Shown here: positions 11,401 through 22,835 of the stretch, piece by piece
How positions within the stretch are numbered: position 1 is the stretch's first letter
Layout of the letters: every line of letters begins with the position of its first letter
Source: Cymbidium sinense
Taxonomy: Eukaryota; Streptophyta; Magnoliopsida; Asparagales; Orchidaceae
Length of the DNA stretch: 64,000 nucleotides
NCBI GenBank assembly: GCA_021442155.1
Contig: CM038217.1
Location: 145,759,643 to 145,823,642 of the forward strand
Direction of reading: 5' to 3'
Notes under the pieces: generated by a model
What the model was told of the DNA's origin: nothing
The model's input: the letters and a program-made list of their open reading frames with translations, nothing else
Database searches by the model: none
Program-made: the position numbers and the translations under genes

Positions 11401-12147
11401 AATTTTATTTACTTTTATTGGTAGGGGACATATGTGTCTCAATTATAATTTCTTAATTTTTTTTTCATATTTTCATTAAAATTGAAAAAGAATTATTAAT
11501 GAAAAAAAAACAATTATCTACATTTTCTATATAAATGCAATCGCCTAAGAAATACATTAAAATCAAACAAGCAACACAAAATTATAAAATAAAAAAATTT
11601 ACATTGCCTCACAATTCCTTCAAACCAATCAAAGCCTAATTGCTCCTTATCAAAACACTCACAGATGGACAAAGCATCGCTGCTCGCCCGAGTGATCGAA
11701 CAAGTGAGAGATCTGAACCGAAATGCCGCCAACATAAACAAAATCTCTGCAATTCCGTCTGAGATGAATCAAGTGACTGTAGAGTGCGACAATGGAAGCT
11801 TGATCAGATCACCGGCTTTCTCCTCTCACGCTGCTGAAAATATACGCATAAAGGCCACTGTTTGCTGCAACGACAGAGCAGATCTCCTCTCTGATCTAAC
11901 GAAGGCATTTCGCATACTGAGACTCACAGCCATAAGAGCGGAGCTCACGTCAGTGGGAGGAAGAGCGCAGAATGTCTTCACTCTATGCAGGAAAGAGGGA
12001 AATGGGAATGTGTGCTTGAGTTCCCTCATGGAATCTGTCAGAAATGTTCTCACTAAGATTGCTTCTTCTGAGTTTTCTGCTTTCGTTGATCAATCAGATA
12101 AGAGGCAAAGGTTTTTGGCTGCAAATTACTTCAATATGACTGCTTAG
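8489..12147 (+). CDS. bHLH51: bHLH transcription factor, bHLH51-like, two exons
   Basis: A nuclear DNA-binding regulator. Exon 1 is 8489-8767 (93 codons) and exon 2 is 11665-12147 (160 codons plus TAG), giving 253 residues. The intron at 8768-11664 is GT...AG in phase 0 and falls inside the HLH at ...NSSK/MDKA. The basic region at about residues 66-78 reads HSLAEKRRRERIN, with His66, Glu70 and Arg74 in the H-E-R pattern expected for E-box or G-box binding. Helix 2 is DKASLLARVIEQVRDL. The C-terminal half, about 154-205, has the ACT-like fold motif RIKATVCCNDRADLL...ELTSVGGR, and the end reads SDKRQRFL. The layout and these motifs match Arabidopsis bHLH51 and relatives (bHLH30/32/106/107 group). 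The N-terminus is serine-rich. I chose ATG 8489; an in-frame GTG at 8480 is unlikely, and an ATG at 8573 in a strong context is a possible alternative. The frame is intact, unlike every other gene-like segment here. Its targets are unknown. Confidence 0.93.
9332..9535. mobile_element. MITE family M1 (copy 2), in the bHLH intron
   Basis: The left arm has ACATAATTCTAATGCATTTA followed by AGTATCTAGTAACT, and the right arm has ATATAAGAATAACGTGTTATG followed by TATGTAAATATTCC. The arms are inverted relative to each other and match the copies at 424-636 and 57930-58210. The boundaries are approximate. Confidence 0.5.
9869..10269 (+). repeat. Tandem duplication of a SINE-like unit, in the intron
   Basis: Unit 1 is 9869-10032 and unit 2 is 10090-10269. 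Both start CTTGACCTAAGAGATTTAAT and end in the same segment, ATTTAATTAGTATCATAAAA then AATGAATTAGAATAGAG. Each holds a tRNA-like core, ACTCTGGGTCYCATYRGTTG followed by a B-box-like GTTCGAGTATTG and an A-rich tail. The 57-bp spacer carries a third, partial start (GACTCTGGGTCCCATTTTGG). This suggests a SINE insertion followed by local duplication, or repeated insertion with later copying of the flank. Confidence 0.75.
10783..10851 (+). mobile_element. SINE family S1 fragment (copy 3), plus orientation
   Basis: The 3' end of the S1 SINE only: CCCCACCTACAAAGATGGGTGGATACCCATTGC followed by a poly-A run. It matches the reverse complement of the tail-proximal parts of the copies at 5362 and 5980. 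It is truncated at its 5' side. Confidence 0.6.
10914..11234. mobile_element. hAT-type MITE, 321 bp, with 8-bp target duplication
   Basis: The ends are TAGGGGTGTCAATTCGGGT on the left and, read inward from the right, TAGGGTGTAAAATTGACCC. Identical 8-bp ATTTTAGT duplications lie at 10906-10913 and 11235-11242. The interior has many GGTCAA and ACCCGA subterminal words in both orientations. An 8-bp duplication and TAGGG-type termini are the signature of the hAT superfamily. It is non-autonomous and sits in the bHLH intron, 423 bp before the acceptor. Confidence 0.92.
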
Positions 12148-12349
12148 GATGGAGAAGGTTTTCTTTCTTTTTTTTTTTTTTGTTTGAGGGGTTTATTTGG
12201 TTTGTAGTTGATAGAAATATGATTTCAGAAGTGATGAATTTTGTTATTTGGTTGGATGGAGTGGCCATTTTGTTGTTTGTAGTTAGAAGCAAGTTTTGAA
12301 AAAATGATGAGATCTAGTAGATTGTATTGTTTGGGTGGTTGTAATTAGA

Positions 12350-12355
12350 AATAAA
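12350..12355 (+). promoter_or_regulatory. Candidate polyadenylation signal of the bHLH gene
   Basis: AATAAA about 200 bases after the stop codon at 12147, in T/G-rich sequence. It is plausible but the actual cleavage site is unknown. Confidence 0.5.
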
Positions 12356-12513
12356 AGACGATTTAAGTTATATGAATCTCTTAAATGCAATGATTTTGTT
12401 CTCGCATATAAAATGGAATGTTTATTATTTTAGAATATATTTTGACTTTTTAACGAATATCGAACTTAGAAATCAATATGAGTCTTAAACAAAATGATTT
12501 CCTCTAATATAAT

Positions 12514-13292
12514 TGATATGATCCTGAAAATTCTAAAGAAGAATTTAATCTGAAAAGAAGCTGATGAATGGTAGATCAAGACTTAAAATATTATCAAAAA
12601 TTTTGGGATATCAATTAAATTCTAAATAGCTCAAACATGGATTTATATAAATCGAAGCCTTGACGGATCTAACAAGCCCAAGATCTCATAATTCTGACTT
12701 CATTTGAGCATTCAAATACACAAAATACATCATATGATCAAAAGAATCATTTTGAGCTGTCCGATGGAGAGGAGTTCGGATTTTGCATGTATTTATAGAC
12801 GCCACTCCTCCACTATAAATTCCTCATTCTTCATATGAGGAGCGAAGAGAGAGGAGAGAGCTCTAAAGCTTGAAATCCTCTAAGCACAATCGTGTCACCA
12901 CTCGACGGTCGTCAACCACCGCCGTCATTGGCCATTCTTGCTGCCGCCGTTCTCCTCTCTGGTCCCATCATACGACCTTCATCGCCACGATGCTCATCGT
13001 CACCATCATCTCGCTACTACTATCAATCTATCACCTAAACGTGACTACATAGTTGTTGTTCCCTTCTCATATATAATTCTGTAATCCCATTATCGGGAAA
13101 ATTTTGTACTCAGAAATAGATACATAGTGGAAGATTTTTGCTGGGCTAGGCCCCGTGATTTTTCCCTCTTTTTGAGATTTTTCCACATAAAGATTTCTGG
13201 AGTTTTTTTGTTCACTCTTGAAATACCTGTGTGTGTGTTGGATTTTATAAGAAGCGAAACTTTCACTCAACCACAATGGTTTTCTATCACGC
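12514..13292 (+). repeat. 5' LTR of element A
   Basis: It aligns by eye through its whole length to the LTR at 15711-16488, with the shared blocks TAGCTCAAACATGGA, CAAGATCTCATAATT and TGAGCATTCAA, the TATA region CACTATAAATTCC near 12820, and GAGAGAGGAGAGAGCTC. The right end reads TCTATCACGCA, and the final bases differ from the expected CACGCAACA, so the boundary is uncertain by a few bases. Confidence 0.85.
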
Positions 13293-13599
13293 ATGTTTTG
13301 TGAGAAATTAATCATAATTTCATCTTGTATGGAAACAAGTCAACAAGATCAAAACCACCATCGGTGGAGCATTTCAAGGGGGCGAATAATGAAGATTCAT
13401 CAAACGTTCCTTCAAATTTTGACAAAAATTGGGGCAACTCTTAATCTCAAGATCGCCCATGTTAATATGTTAAGCATATAATCGATTAACATCCCAATAA
13501 ACAAGTCAAAGTTGGGATATTTCAAATTGAGAAGAGATATATTTGTAAAATTATGATTTTCCAATCATACTCATGGAAAACAAGATGGTTAAGGAGCAA

Positions 13600-14200
13600 C
13601 TTTTACAACCACAAACGGATGTTTTGATCACCTCTTCCATACGTTAACGATCAAATAATACTACAAACAACCTCGATGGTATGATTCAATTCAACCTCAT
13701 CCATATTGAGTTAACGCCATCGGTAACACTCTAAAACAACCTCGATATAAAAATCTCGGCGATTCAATTCGACCTCTTCCATACAGTTAACTTCATCGGG
13801 TAACACTCGACAAACAACCTGATAGGTCAAAATTCTTGGATTCAATTGATCTCTTATACAGTTAACGCCATCGGGTAACATCGACAAACAACCTCGATAG
13901 GTCAAAATCCTCAATGGATTCACAACATCTTCACATAGTTAACGTCCGAGCAAAGACTCGACAAACAACCTAGATAGGGTCCTTGGTGGACTTCCGACCT
14001 CTTCTACACGTTAACATCATCGTCTGACAAATAAAGATGGATCAAAATCTCGCCGATTAAACCTCTTCCACAGTTAACGCCATCGGCACACTTCGATAAA
14101 CAACTCGATAGTCAAAATCTCACCATTCAATTCAACCTTTCATATACAGTTACGCCATTGAAGTCACACTCGACAAACAACTGGATAGGTCAAAATCTCA
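13600..14200 (+). repeat. Tandem array in element A, about 8 units of 70-78 bp
   Basis: The word ACAAACAACCTCGATAGG recurs at about 13668, 13733, 13812, 13883, 13961, 14097 and 14175, each followed by GGTCAAAATCTC and a CGACCTCTTCCATACAGTTAACGCCATCGG-like segment of which parts are lost in some units. The reverse complement of the same unit forms the array at 28100-28760 in element B. Confidence 0.85.
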
Positions 14201-15000
14201 TTGTCGCTGGGTCGCTGGCGACCATCTGATTACGCCGCTTCACCACTAATTTCACATCGCTAATCTCCGCATAACGCCGACCATCGTTTGTTCACTATTA
14301 CCACCATCGCCGTGGTCATTTATATACTGACGCAATCGTTTTCGCGCTGACCACCTCGTGGGCCGCTAACCACGTTGTTACACTACTGCTCCAGCTGACG
14401 GTCACGCACCACCATGTTTCCTTCCGCTACCACTATCGTTGCTGATCATCTCGCTGACTAAAAAGAGCCGCTCATTAACTTGCTGCGTTGCTGCTGACTA
14501 CCTCAGCCGAACCACTGTTTCACAGCTGACCATCGCTGAATCTCCCGGTTTACCACCATGTCGCCGGTATCACCGATATCGACGCTGCCGATTGCTGACT
14601 ACATACTGCCGGCTGCATTACTCAGCCGCCAACCATCATGGCCAATAACCATGCCGTCCACCGTCATCACTATCATCGCCGGCCATCTCCGTTTCAATAC
14701 CATCGCCGCGGCTATCCTCGCTGACATCGACGCCGGAACCGCCTCAAGATCTCTGTGCTCATCATCGCTGACATCATCGCTTAACCCGATCAAGGTCTTG
14801 ATGTTTCTTTCGAGGAAAATCGAGCACCAGATTGAACACGGGTTTTGATCGCAACCCGGCCGGTCGAACAAAGGTAGCTGACGCTCTTCGAGGAAAACGA
14901 GCCTCGCCAGATAACCGCGGCCACTTTCAACCCGTCCGGTCGACAGGCGTTGACATCTTACGAGGGAAAAGCCTCGCACAACTACGGGCCTGATCGCCCA
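14200..15000. repeat. GC-rich degenerate repeats inside element A
   Basis: From 14200 to 14800 there are irregular words such as GCTGACCATC, CACCATCGCCG and TTACCACCATGTCGCCG. From about 14800 to 15000 there are three units of about 75-80 bp, each with CTTCGAGGAAAA.CGAGC and an AACCCG.CCGGTCGA segment. The second set occupies the place of the GC-rich leader repeats at 25620-26195 in B, read from the minus strand. Confidence 0.6.
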
Positions 15001-15073
15001 ACGACCTCTCTTAAGAAGAAGAGGGACACTCAAGCATATGAAGAGTGTGTCTTCTCCCTTGGCCTTAAGGGGT

Positions 15074-15150
15074 TTTTATAGACCCCTTATATAGAAAAAA
15101 AGGTAAAAAATCAAATAAAAATTGCCTAAAATCGTTCAAAATCGCTCAAA
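15074..15150 (-). promoter_or_regulatory. Antisense promoter-like region in element A
   Basis: On the minus strand the order is TTTGAGCGATTTTGAACGAT, TTTTTACCTTTTTT, TCTATATAAGGG and GTCTATAAAAACCCC, then an AGAAGACAC leader. Element B has the same order on its antisense strand: GAGCGTTTGAACC, TTTTACCCTTTTTT, GGCTATAAATACCCCC, then AGGAGAACACC. The transcript would run away from the 3' LTR into the element, opposite to the LTR direction. No intact protein follows here. Confidence 0.6.
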
Positions 15151-15710
15151 CCTGAAAACGAGCAAACGGATGTTTCACTCCATGGGACGCGGACTACCAT
15201 CGCCGGCCCGCTTCAGATTCATCTCGCCGGCCAACTGCTCCATTCATTCCTGCGGCCACCTCCGACTTCCGCTGCCATCCGCCGCCCGCTGGCCTTCAGC
15301 CTGACCATCTGACCCGACCACAGCCGACCAGCTGGCATCCCAGCTTCTACACTCGGTCTCGCGGTCACCACTCCGCCATTCGCCTTTTTTCTCCAGAAAG
15401 CCATCGCCGGTCGCTTCGTCCAAACCCACAAGCCGCTCACTACTTTCCTCCAAACCACACCACGCCCAACCCTTCACCACGGTTCGCGACCCGCAAGCCA
15501 GAAATGTTGGATGGGTCCATAATCCCAAATCTGCATCTTTACCGCACATCCACCTCGCACCCGCCTGAATCATAATCTTGTGCTCTCATGAAGATCGTTT
15601 CTCAAAATGTGGTTAATAATTCGAATTTCATTAAAAGAATTTGTCATTTTCAAGTATTTGACATATATATATTTGGATGATTGAGATAATGTCATCCAAA
15701 AATAGGCAAT

Positions 15711-16488
15711 TAATATGACCTCGAAAATTCTACCAATAAGCACGAATCTTGATGTTGAGCAAGCAATCCGGTTGAAACCGGTCGAGATCAAGCACTTAAA
15801 ATATCATTAGAAATTTTGAGATATCAAAATCTAAATAGCTCAAACATGGAGTGTTTATTGTCAAATCGAGTGTATGCAACAAGCCAAGATCTCATAATCA
15901 TTTCATTTGAGCATTCAATACACAAAATACATCATATGATCAAAGGAATCATTTTGAGCCGTCCATGGAGGAGTGGTTCGATTTTGCATGTATTTATAGA
16001 CGCCACCTCCAATCTATAAATATCCCTCCTTCTTCAAGAGGAGAGCCCAAGCAAGAGAGGAGAGAGCTCAAGCTTGAAAATCCTCCAAGCACATCGCGTT
16101 ACCACTGACGGCCGCTGATCACCGCCGCCGCCGCTGCCGCAGCTGGCCGATCCTCGCCATCGCCGCCTTCGCGTCCCATCATGACGACTTTCATCGTCCG
16201 ATGTCCCCGCCGTTCACAATCATCTCGCTACACTAGAATCGTTATCACCTGAACGCGGGCTACATAATTGTTGTTCCTTCTCATATACACTCAGTAATCC
16301 GATCGGAAAATTTTGTACTCCTCAAATATACATAGTGGAATATTTTGTCGCGCCTGGTTTTTCCTATTTTCAAGGTTTTCCACGAAAGATTTCTAAAGTT
16401 TGTCACTTTTAAATACTGTTCTGAATTTTATAACAAGGCTAAGGCATAAACTTTCACTCTACCATAATTGGTTTTCTACCACGCAACA
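15711..16488 (+). repeat. 3' LTR of element A
   Basis: It starts TAATATGACCTCG (the expected TGATATG with one change), directly after a polypurine-like GTCATCCAAAAATAGGCAAT, and ends CTACCACGCAACA. The same GTCATCCAAAAAT...GGCAA block precedes the 3' LTR of element B on the minus strand, which fixes the orientation of both. Confidence 0.88.
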
Positions 16489-16493
16489 ATAAT

Positions 16494-19400
16494 GATTTTC
16501 TTTTGACAAATAAAATATATTTAGGCAACTAAAACTTTGGATATGGTAATCATGATCGCAAATTGAATAGTTCAATACTATATAAATGCATAATTGAAAC
16601 TCAATAGCTTTTTTTTTTATATTGAAAATTGATTTTATCATTAATATATTTGTCCAATTTTGATGTCATTTACTTCATGACTGCTTCTAAAAAGTCAGAT
16701 GGCTTCTCTTAACATTAACATAAGTTCTAAATAAATTGAGCTAATCTTAAAAGTTGACTCAATTTAAATCAATGGAGCTTGGTTGGTATCAATAAAGAAC
16801 TTAAATGAGTAAACTTTAGTAATTAAGCCTTCAACGTTTCAAGCTAAAAAAAAAATGTTCTTATTTTTAGTAGTAGTCTTAGTGAAACTATCACCTCATG
16901 GCTATATTTAAAAAAAAGTTCTAGACTCTTTCTTTATTCACACTTTTAGTGATGAATGTGATAGATTTGATCACTTGATAAATTTTATTAGCTTTTCTCA
17001 TATATTAGGAAAGCTCAAGTACTAGTCTCTAATATTAACTTCCTTGAATACCTCTAAATTTTTGTTTCTTATAGAAGAGATATGAAGAGTTGTAGGGCTC
17101 ATGGACTTTGGTTGATCAATACAAAATTTAGGTAGGGCAACTGTACAAAAGTTGGCTTTGTAGAGGCTCATTCATGATATGTTATTAGTCTTTAACCACA
17201 TAGGAATATTATGAAGTAGAGCTAATTGTTGTTATTTGAGTTGATTCACTTTAAGGCTAATAACTTTTTAAGTTTTACCTAAAAGCTTGCACATAGTAAA
17301 TTAAATAATAGCATTATGGGATCTAATTTGATAAGCATTATCTTGCCGATCTTCATTCATAATAGCATATTGATTCTTCTTGGTATTTATCTTTTCAATA
17401 ATCAATTCAGTCTTTGAGCTTCTTACTTATAAGGAAGATCTAGTGAAGCTATAAGATTAATGAAAACTTTATGGTCAACAACTTCCTTATCGTACTAGGT
17501 CTTAATTTTATCATCTTGAGAGGCATCTTAAGATCAAATCTCTTCACATCCTTCATATTTTGTTGAAACTTTACCATTTTATGTTTATTTAATATGAAAA
17601 AAAGGAAATCTCGATCTGCAAAAATTTTAATTTTGAAGGTAGCAGAATATTTTTTTTCAACAATAAAAGGAACAATTTGTTTGATAGAGTTAATGAGGAA
17701 GACCTAGTGAATTCACCCAAGGCTACTTCTTTGCAGACCTAGTGAATTCACCCAAGGCTTAAGATTAATCATCATATCAAAGTAAATTCTGCAAAGACAG
17801 CACTTAAACTCATCCTTAACTTATAATTTGTGATATGCTCACTATGCATTTTTGATAACTGCACGTTAACTAAGTTCATCCGCTTTATATTAAGTATTCG
17901 TTAACTGTTGATATATAATCGTATTTGTATTACTCAGATATAATATTTTTTTTAGTAGTGGTATACTTTGAGCTCGATTTATATAAAAGATGAGAGAATG
18001 AGCCTAACTCAATGAATTGTCTGAATTATTTACATCACTTTTATGCTTTCTAGCAACTTTGTGGAATCCCAAATCTTTTCGTTGTATATTCTCTCTCTCT
18101 TTTCTCTCTTTTTCTCTTCTATCCATTCACCTTAATAACATATTGATGTCACCTATGAGCTTATAAACAAATTTAAATTCAATATCTTGTAATTTAATGA
18201 TAACGTATTTTAACATCAAACAATAAAGAAATGATTGTTCAGAAGAAGAAGAAAAAAAAAAGTATCAAAAGGCAATGCGTCCACATGTACTTTAGGATAG
18301 TTGGGACCGTATGATTCAAACATGACCCTAATGGCTGACACGATAAAAGGGTGACTGCTTTTCATTGCACTGTTAATCAAAAGCCTTTAACCGATAAAGC
18401 CAATCATTTCTGCGGCAGGAAAACAGGACATACTGATAAGATATTCCAATGAAGGGGCTAAACATGCCATTATGTATGATCTTATCAAGTAATTAGTTTA
18501 ATTGTTGATATTAAACTAAGGTTAATGATAACATATTGTTATCAAGGATCATTTTTATTATTTTATTTACTTTTTTTAAATAAAATATTTTTGTTGCCCA
18601 GTATCATAAGTAGTAGGTAACAAAAATAATAATAAGAAAATATATTAGATGACTTTCATGTTAAGAATGTTTTTAAAAATAATTTGATCTATTTTCAAAA
18701 AAAAAAAAGTTAAGAATGAACATTTTAAAAATATATTTTACTTTCATGTTTTTTAAAATAAAGTAAAAATAAAATTAATCTAAAATAAGTCCCTAGATAT
18801 TTGAGGCTGATAAATTAAATAAATAGTCTTATTATTAAGTATAAATATATTTATTTATTTATTAAAACTGAGAATAATTTACTTAGCATTATTTTTAATA
18901 TTTTATGAATAATAAATTTAGATTTTTTTTAAAAAAATCTATTCATTTAGCTACTTCTGCTTTTTTCATTATCTAATGCAACATAAAAATTAAAATTGGA
19001 TTTATTAGTCCATCAATCTGGTTTTATTTAATATTTGTATTATTAAATATTAATAAAGCTAAATTAAAAATCTTAACTTAATAAGAATAGTTGTTAAGTA
19101 AATTTATATATTAGGATAAAAATAATTTGATTTGGGCTTCACATGGACAAGTGGATGGACAAGTGGATGAAAAGCATTGCAAAAAGATCTTGACGATCTG
19201 CAACTTTACACATATGCGCTTAGTGCTGATGGTAATTAATAGAGGCGTCGGCGGTGGGAACTACTTTGAGAATTGAAAATGGGGAAAAATTGAGACTTTA
19301 AGAGAAAACAAAATTTAGTTTCTCTCTCCCCATCCAATAAATAAATAAATAAAAATAATAGTTTTGTTTTTTTTATAATGCCCCATTTAGTTGCCTGACA

Positions 19401-20772
19401 TGTACTTTCGAAACTTCTTAATTTTAAAATTTTTTTCTCAAGAAATATAATATTTGAATGATTGTTTTATATGAGTTTAGTAAAAATAATGTTTAAGTAG
19501 TATATTTTTTTTTGAAAGGGTATCCACACAACTTCTCTTGCATGGACGTATCGACTAATCCTGTAAAGATCACATTCATCACTCAGCCAGAAGGTCCCCT
19601 GACGTTCTACGCGGCCCCAGAGAATGAACGCGTCCAGTTCTACTGCCGTCCAACCGAAGAGACGGTGGATAAGTATATTAGTTGACCTTTGATTTTAAGT
19701 TGTTGTCAAAGTCAATTGTATCATGTCACCATTATCAGCTCACAGATCAGCCTCTTTTTATAGATTCAAGTGTGATACTTTATCTTCTAAGAGCAGCATG
19801 TATCTATAATTTGGTTAACAGTCTTTGAATTTTTGATATGGAGTTAATAGTCTACAACAAGTTGCAAGATGAATTTTGACAGCTCTTTGATTTTCTTGTA
19901 TTATTTAGTATTCTCCATGTGTGATGCTTTATATATTATAAAGGTAGGGATTAAAATTTTTTTCAGTGAAATAGAAATAAGAATGAAGAAGTAATTCTTC
20001 CATAGGAGAGCTTGGTGGAAATCTATATTTAGTGAGATATTTATTCTTATTATTATTTTTACTTAGTGTTTTGTTTTAATTTCTCTTTTTTTCTAAAATC
20101 TTCTTTGTTCTTCCAAGTTAAGCAAGCTAGCCAAAATTTGTCTCAATCTCATGTCCTTGCTTTTCTTTAACTTCAATCACTAGAACTTTCATTATTTAAC
20201 CCTTAAAAACTCTTATAATATTATCCTATTATCTTAAAATATATTTGAAATACCTGTCTATCATATCCCTCAATGTAAAACCCCTCCTAAGATCCCTAAA
20301 GATTCAACAATTTTAAAATCAACTCAAACCTTATTAATTTTTAGTAGATTTGAACCACCTTTAGATCACAATCTTCTCAAAATCTTTTAAATCTCAATTT
20401 TTTTTTTTAATGTTACCATGTAATCTGTCAAATCAAATAAAATTACTTATCTCAACCTTAGCTCCATCTAATGACCATCATATACCCTCCATTATCTATT
20501 AGAGTTCAATTATTAGATAAAAGTTCTTTAAAAAACTTTAATAAGACATATCAATAAGTCGTTTAAAAATACGATTATAATATAAAAAAGACTAGGGATA
20601 TTACTTTTAGTCGTAATTGCTTAAAGACATGTAACTGATCAAACTTGTATTTAGCTATATTTTTTAAAAATAGTGTGATTAATGTTCATATTTATGATAG
20701 AGAATCCTCAAGTTGAAATGATTGAAAATATAAGAATGACAAATGAATGTAATTTTAGAAATTTTAATGGCA
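16494..20772. other. AT-rich intergenic DNA, no supported gene
   Basis: About 4.3 kb with no recognisable domain. It contains a direct repeat of AGACCTAGTGAATTCACCCA at 17698 and 17736, a pyrimidine run near 18085-18120, a SINE S1 copy (19506-19680) and scattered poly-A. The part at 16900-17850 has a more mixed composition and might be an old retrotransposon fragment, but I could not match any conserved motif. Confidence 0.45.
19506..19680 (-). mobile_element. SINE family S1 (copy 4), minus orientation
   Basis: A T-run (tail complement) is followed by GGGTATCCACACAAC, then GATCACATTCATCACTCAGC and a GGTCCCCTGA...GGCCCC segment. These match in order the CATTCATCACCCATATGACG and GGCCCCATTA blocks of the copy at 5980-6193. 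It is diverged and its 5' limit is approximate. Confidence 0.6.
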
Positions 20773-22835
20773 AGTATTGTGGGCTCCGAAAATTCGTTAC
20801 CGACCTCTCGACAATATTATTTGATATTGAAGAGAGTAATTGAAGGGTTGGTGTAATTTTGAGAAGGTAGATGGAATAGTAGATAAGACACTACCCAGAG
20901 ATTTCACCCTCATTTTGCGAGGACTTTAGATCTAGTTCAAGGTTTCTTATAGGTGCAAATGGTTAATTAACCCTCAATAAGTGAGAGAGAACTTTTGATT
21001 AAATTTAGTCGTTAGATCGCTTAATCTGCGTATAGTAGCGACATTTGAGTTTAAAGATTATGAAATTCATCATTTTAGAAACCGGATGATTGAGGGAATG
21101 ATGGCGGTCAATCTAGATCTCATGGTTTCATCATCCAATCTCGGTCCTAATCTACTTAATTCAGTGGGTAGTCACGACGAAGAGTCTCATCGCATGGGTT
21201 ATGTCGAGAAATCCTTGTCACAGGGGTGGTGTTTGTCTTGAGACAATCTTAGTCCTTAAAGGTTGTTTTGCCTATCAATATATATGATTCACAACTCAAA
21301 GCGCCAGAACATTCTGATCGTGTTGTCGTAATATAATGAAGCGATTGGTCAAATCACGATCAAATGACTCACAGTTATCGCCGTCAGCCTCTTGCTGGTC
21401 GGAGACCTTCTTTGATGCGAGATTGATTGAGAGTGAATGAGAACACTTGATTTGACATTGGCTCCTTTGCGAGCTAGAGTTTTCTTAATTTATCATCCCC
21501 GATAAATAATTATGGAAGGTGGATAGATTAAGTTTGATTTAAGTTTTTAATAATATAATTTTATTTAAGCAGTTTCAGATTGTTATTTTAAAATTGATTC
21601 ATTAGAATATATTTAAGAGTTTTACATCATGTCAACTCTGTTTAGTTGCTAACAGAGAATTATATCTACTATCACTTGACAGAATCAGTTTCTCAAATAT
21701 TTCACTAATTTGAAACTCTTATTATAGGTTTTTAGATTTTGTTAACCTAAATCCAGTCCTAAGACTAAACCGGGAAGCAACCCGAGCACCATCCTTAGAC
21801 ACTTGAATTTAAACATTCAGCGTAGTGTCGTGGCCCATGCGGGTGTATAGTAATTTTAGGTAATTTTATATTTAAATTATGAGATTAACTTTGTATTTTT
21901 ATTTTTTTTATTCCAATTTAGCCTGCACAGCCTTTGCAGACATTAAAATTTGCATTTGAAATCTCCATGTCCAAGCATATATAGGAATTTATAATTTTAG
22001 ATAATTTCACTTAATTAGTGATTTTGTTGATTTTAAAATTCATAATTAGAGTGAAATTCTTTAATTTTTGATTAAAAGAAGCCCTATGATTTTTGTAGAT
22101 TTTGATTTAGTATCACTTTCTGTCTAATTATACAAAGAGTTGCAGATCCGGTGGTGATTTTTTTTATTTTGAAGCTACAGGTTTAAAGGATAATTTAGTT
22201 TGTTATTTTAAAAAGAAGATTTACTCTTCGAAGTAATTCTCATTTTACCCCGCTTTTTTATTCGAACTCTCCTACATTTGAAAGTGAGCAGTTAGAAACT
22301 TTAGTAGACTTTCAACTCTGCTTAGATAAATTTTGTAAGTGTTTTTCACCATTATTTTTATTTTATTTTACATTTATATTTATCATATGTCATTTTATTT
22401 TCCCCCTTTTTTTGTTTGACATTTCTAGTTTAAAATTAGCTGCTGGTTTTTTTATTTAGCGTTCTTAAGTCAGTTCATTTCACTCTCCCCTTTTTTTCTA
22501 AGTCAAAAGATTTGATCATGTCGAGTGTTTTTATTTACTCGATCACGCTCACATAGTGAGGTGTCTTAAGACACCTGTTCATCTTGTTGCGCCCTCTTGA
22601 GCACGTTGAGGCTTTTAAACCTGGAAGAAGATAAATGTAATATATATTCATTTCCTTCTTTTTTTCTAAGTCTAGAAATTAGATAAAATTTCAGCAGTAT
22701 TTCGTCTAGGGGGAGCGACATCTAATGGATGTTGGCTTACTCGAGAATATGGCGGTGTCTTGCGACACCACGATTTTTCATCTCATGGTGCCCTCTTGAG
22801 CAAGACAAGTTGAGTACAAAAGAAACACAAGCATG

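Larger units (their letters stand above)
8768..11664 (+). other. 2.9-kb intron of the bHLH gene, rich in repeats
   Basis: The donor is AAG/GTGTTT at 8767/8768 and the acceptor is CTCACAG/ATGG at 11664/11665. It contains an M1 MITE (about 9332-9535), an (AT) run near 9834-9853, a tandem duplication carrying SINE-like units (9869-10269), a SINE fragment (10783-10851) and a hAT-type MITE (10914-11234). No coding sequence is supported. The 86-residue open frames within 10922-11252 are frames through the MITE. Confidence 0.85.
12514..16488 (+). mobile_element. Element A: complete non-autonomous LTR retrotransposon of family R
   Basis: The ends are TGATATGATCCTGAAAAT and CTACCACGCAACA, with identical ATAAT duplications at 12509-12513 and 16489-16493. 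Two direct LTRs lie at 12514 to about 13292 and at 15711-16488. The 2.4-kb internal region has no gag, protease, RT or integrase. It holds a tandem array (13600-14200) that matches, in reverse complement, the array of element B at 28100-28760, GC-rich GCTGACCA-type repeats (14200-14800), a second short array (14800-15000), and a minus-strand TATA region like that of B. It therefore looks like a deletion derivative of a B-like element that keeps the region between pol and the 3' LTR. Several open frames inside (for example 14558-14848 plus and 14599-15033 minus) run through repeats and are not credible genes. Confidence 0.9.

Noticed and set aside
13600..14200. Regularly spaced repeats resembling a CRISPR array
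   Set aside because: The units are contiguous and diverged, lie in a plant retrotransposon, and match the array in element B. There are no unique spacers.
14439..15573. Several open frames on both strands inside element A, up to 144 residues
   Set aside because: They run through GC-rich degenerate repeats or the antisense leader region. Overlapping frames on both strands and no conserved motif argue against genes.
16900..17850. Possible old Copia or other retrotransposon on the minus strand
   Set aside because: Composition is suggestive, but no gag, integrase or RT motif could be read in any frame.
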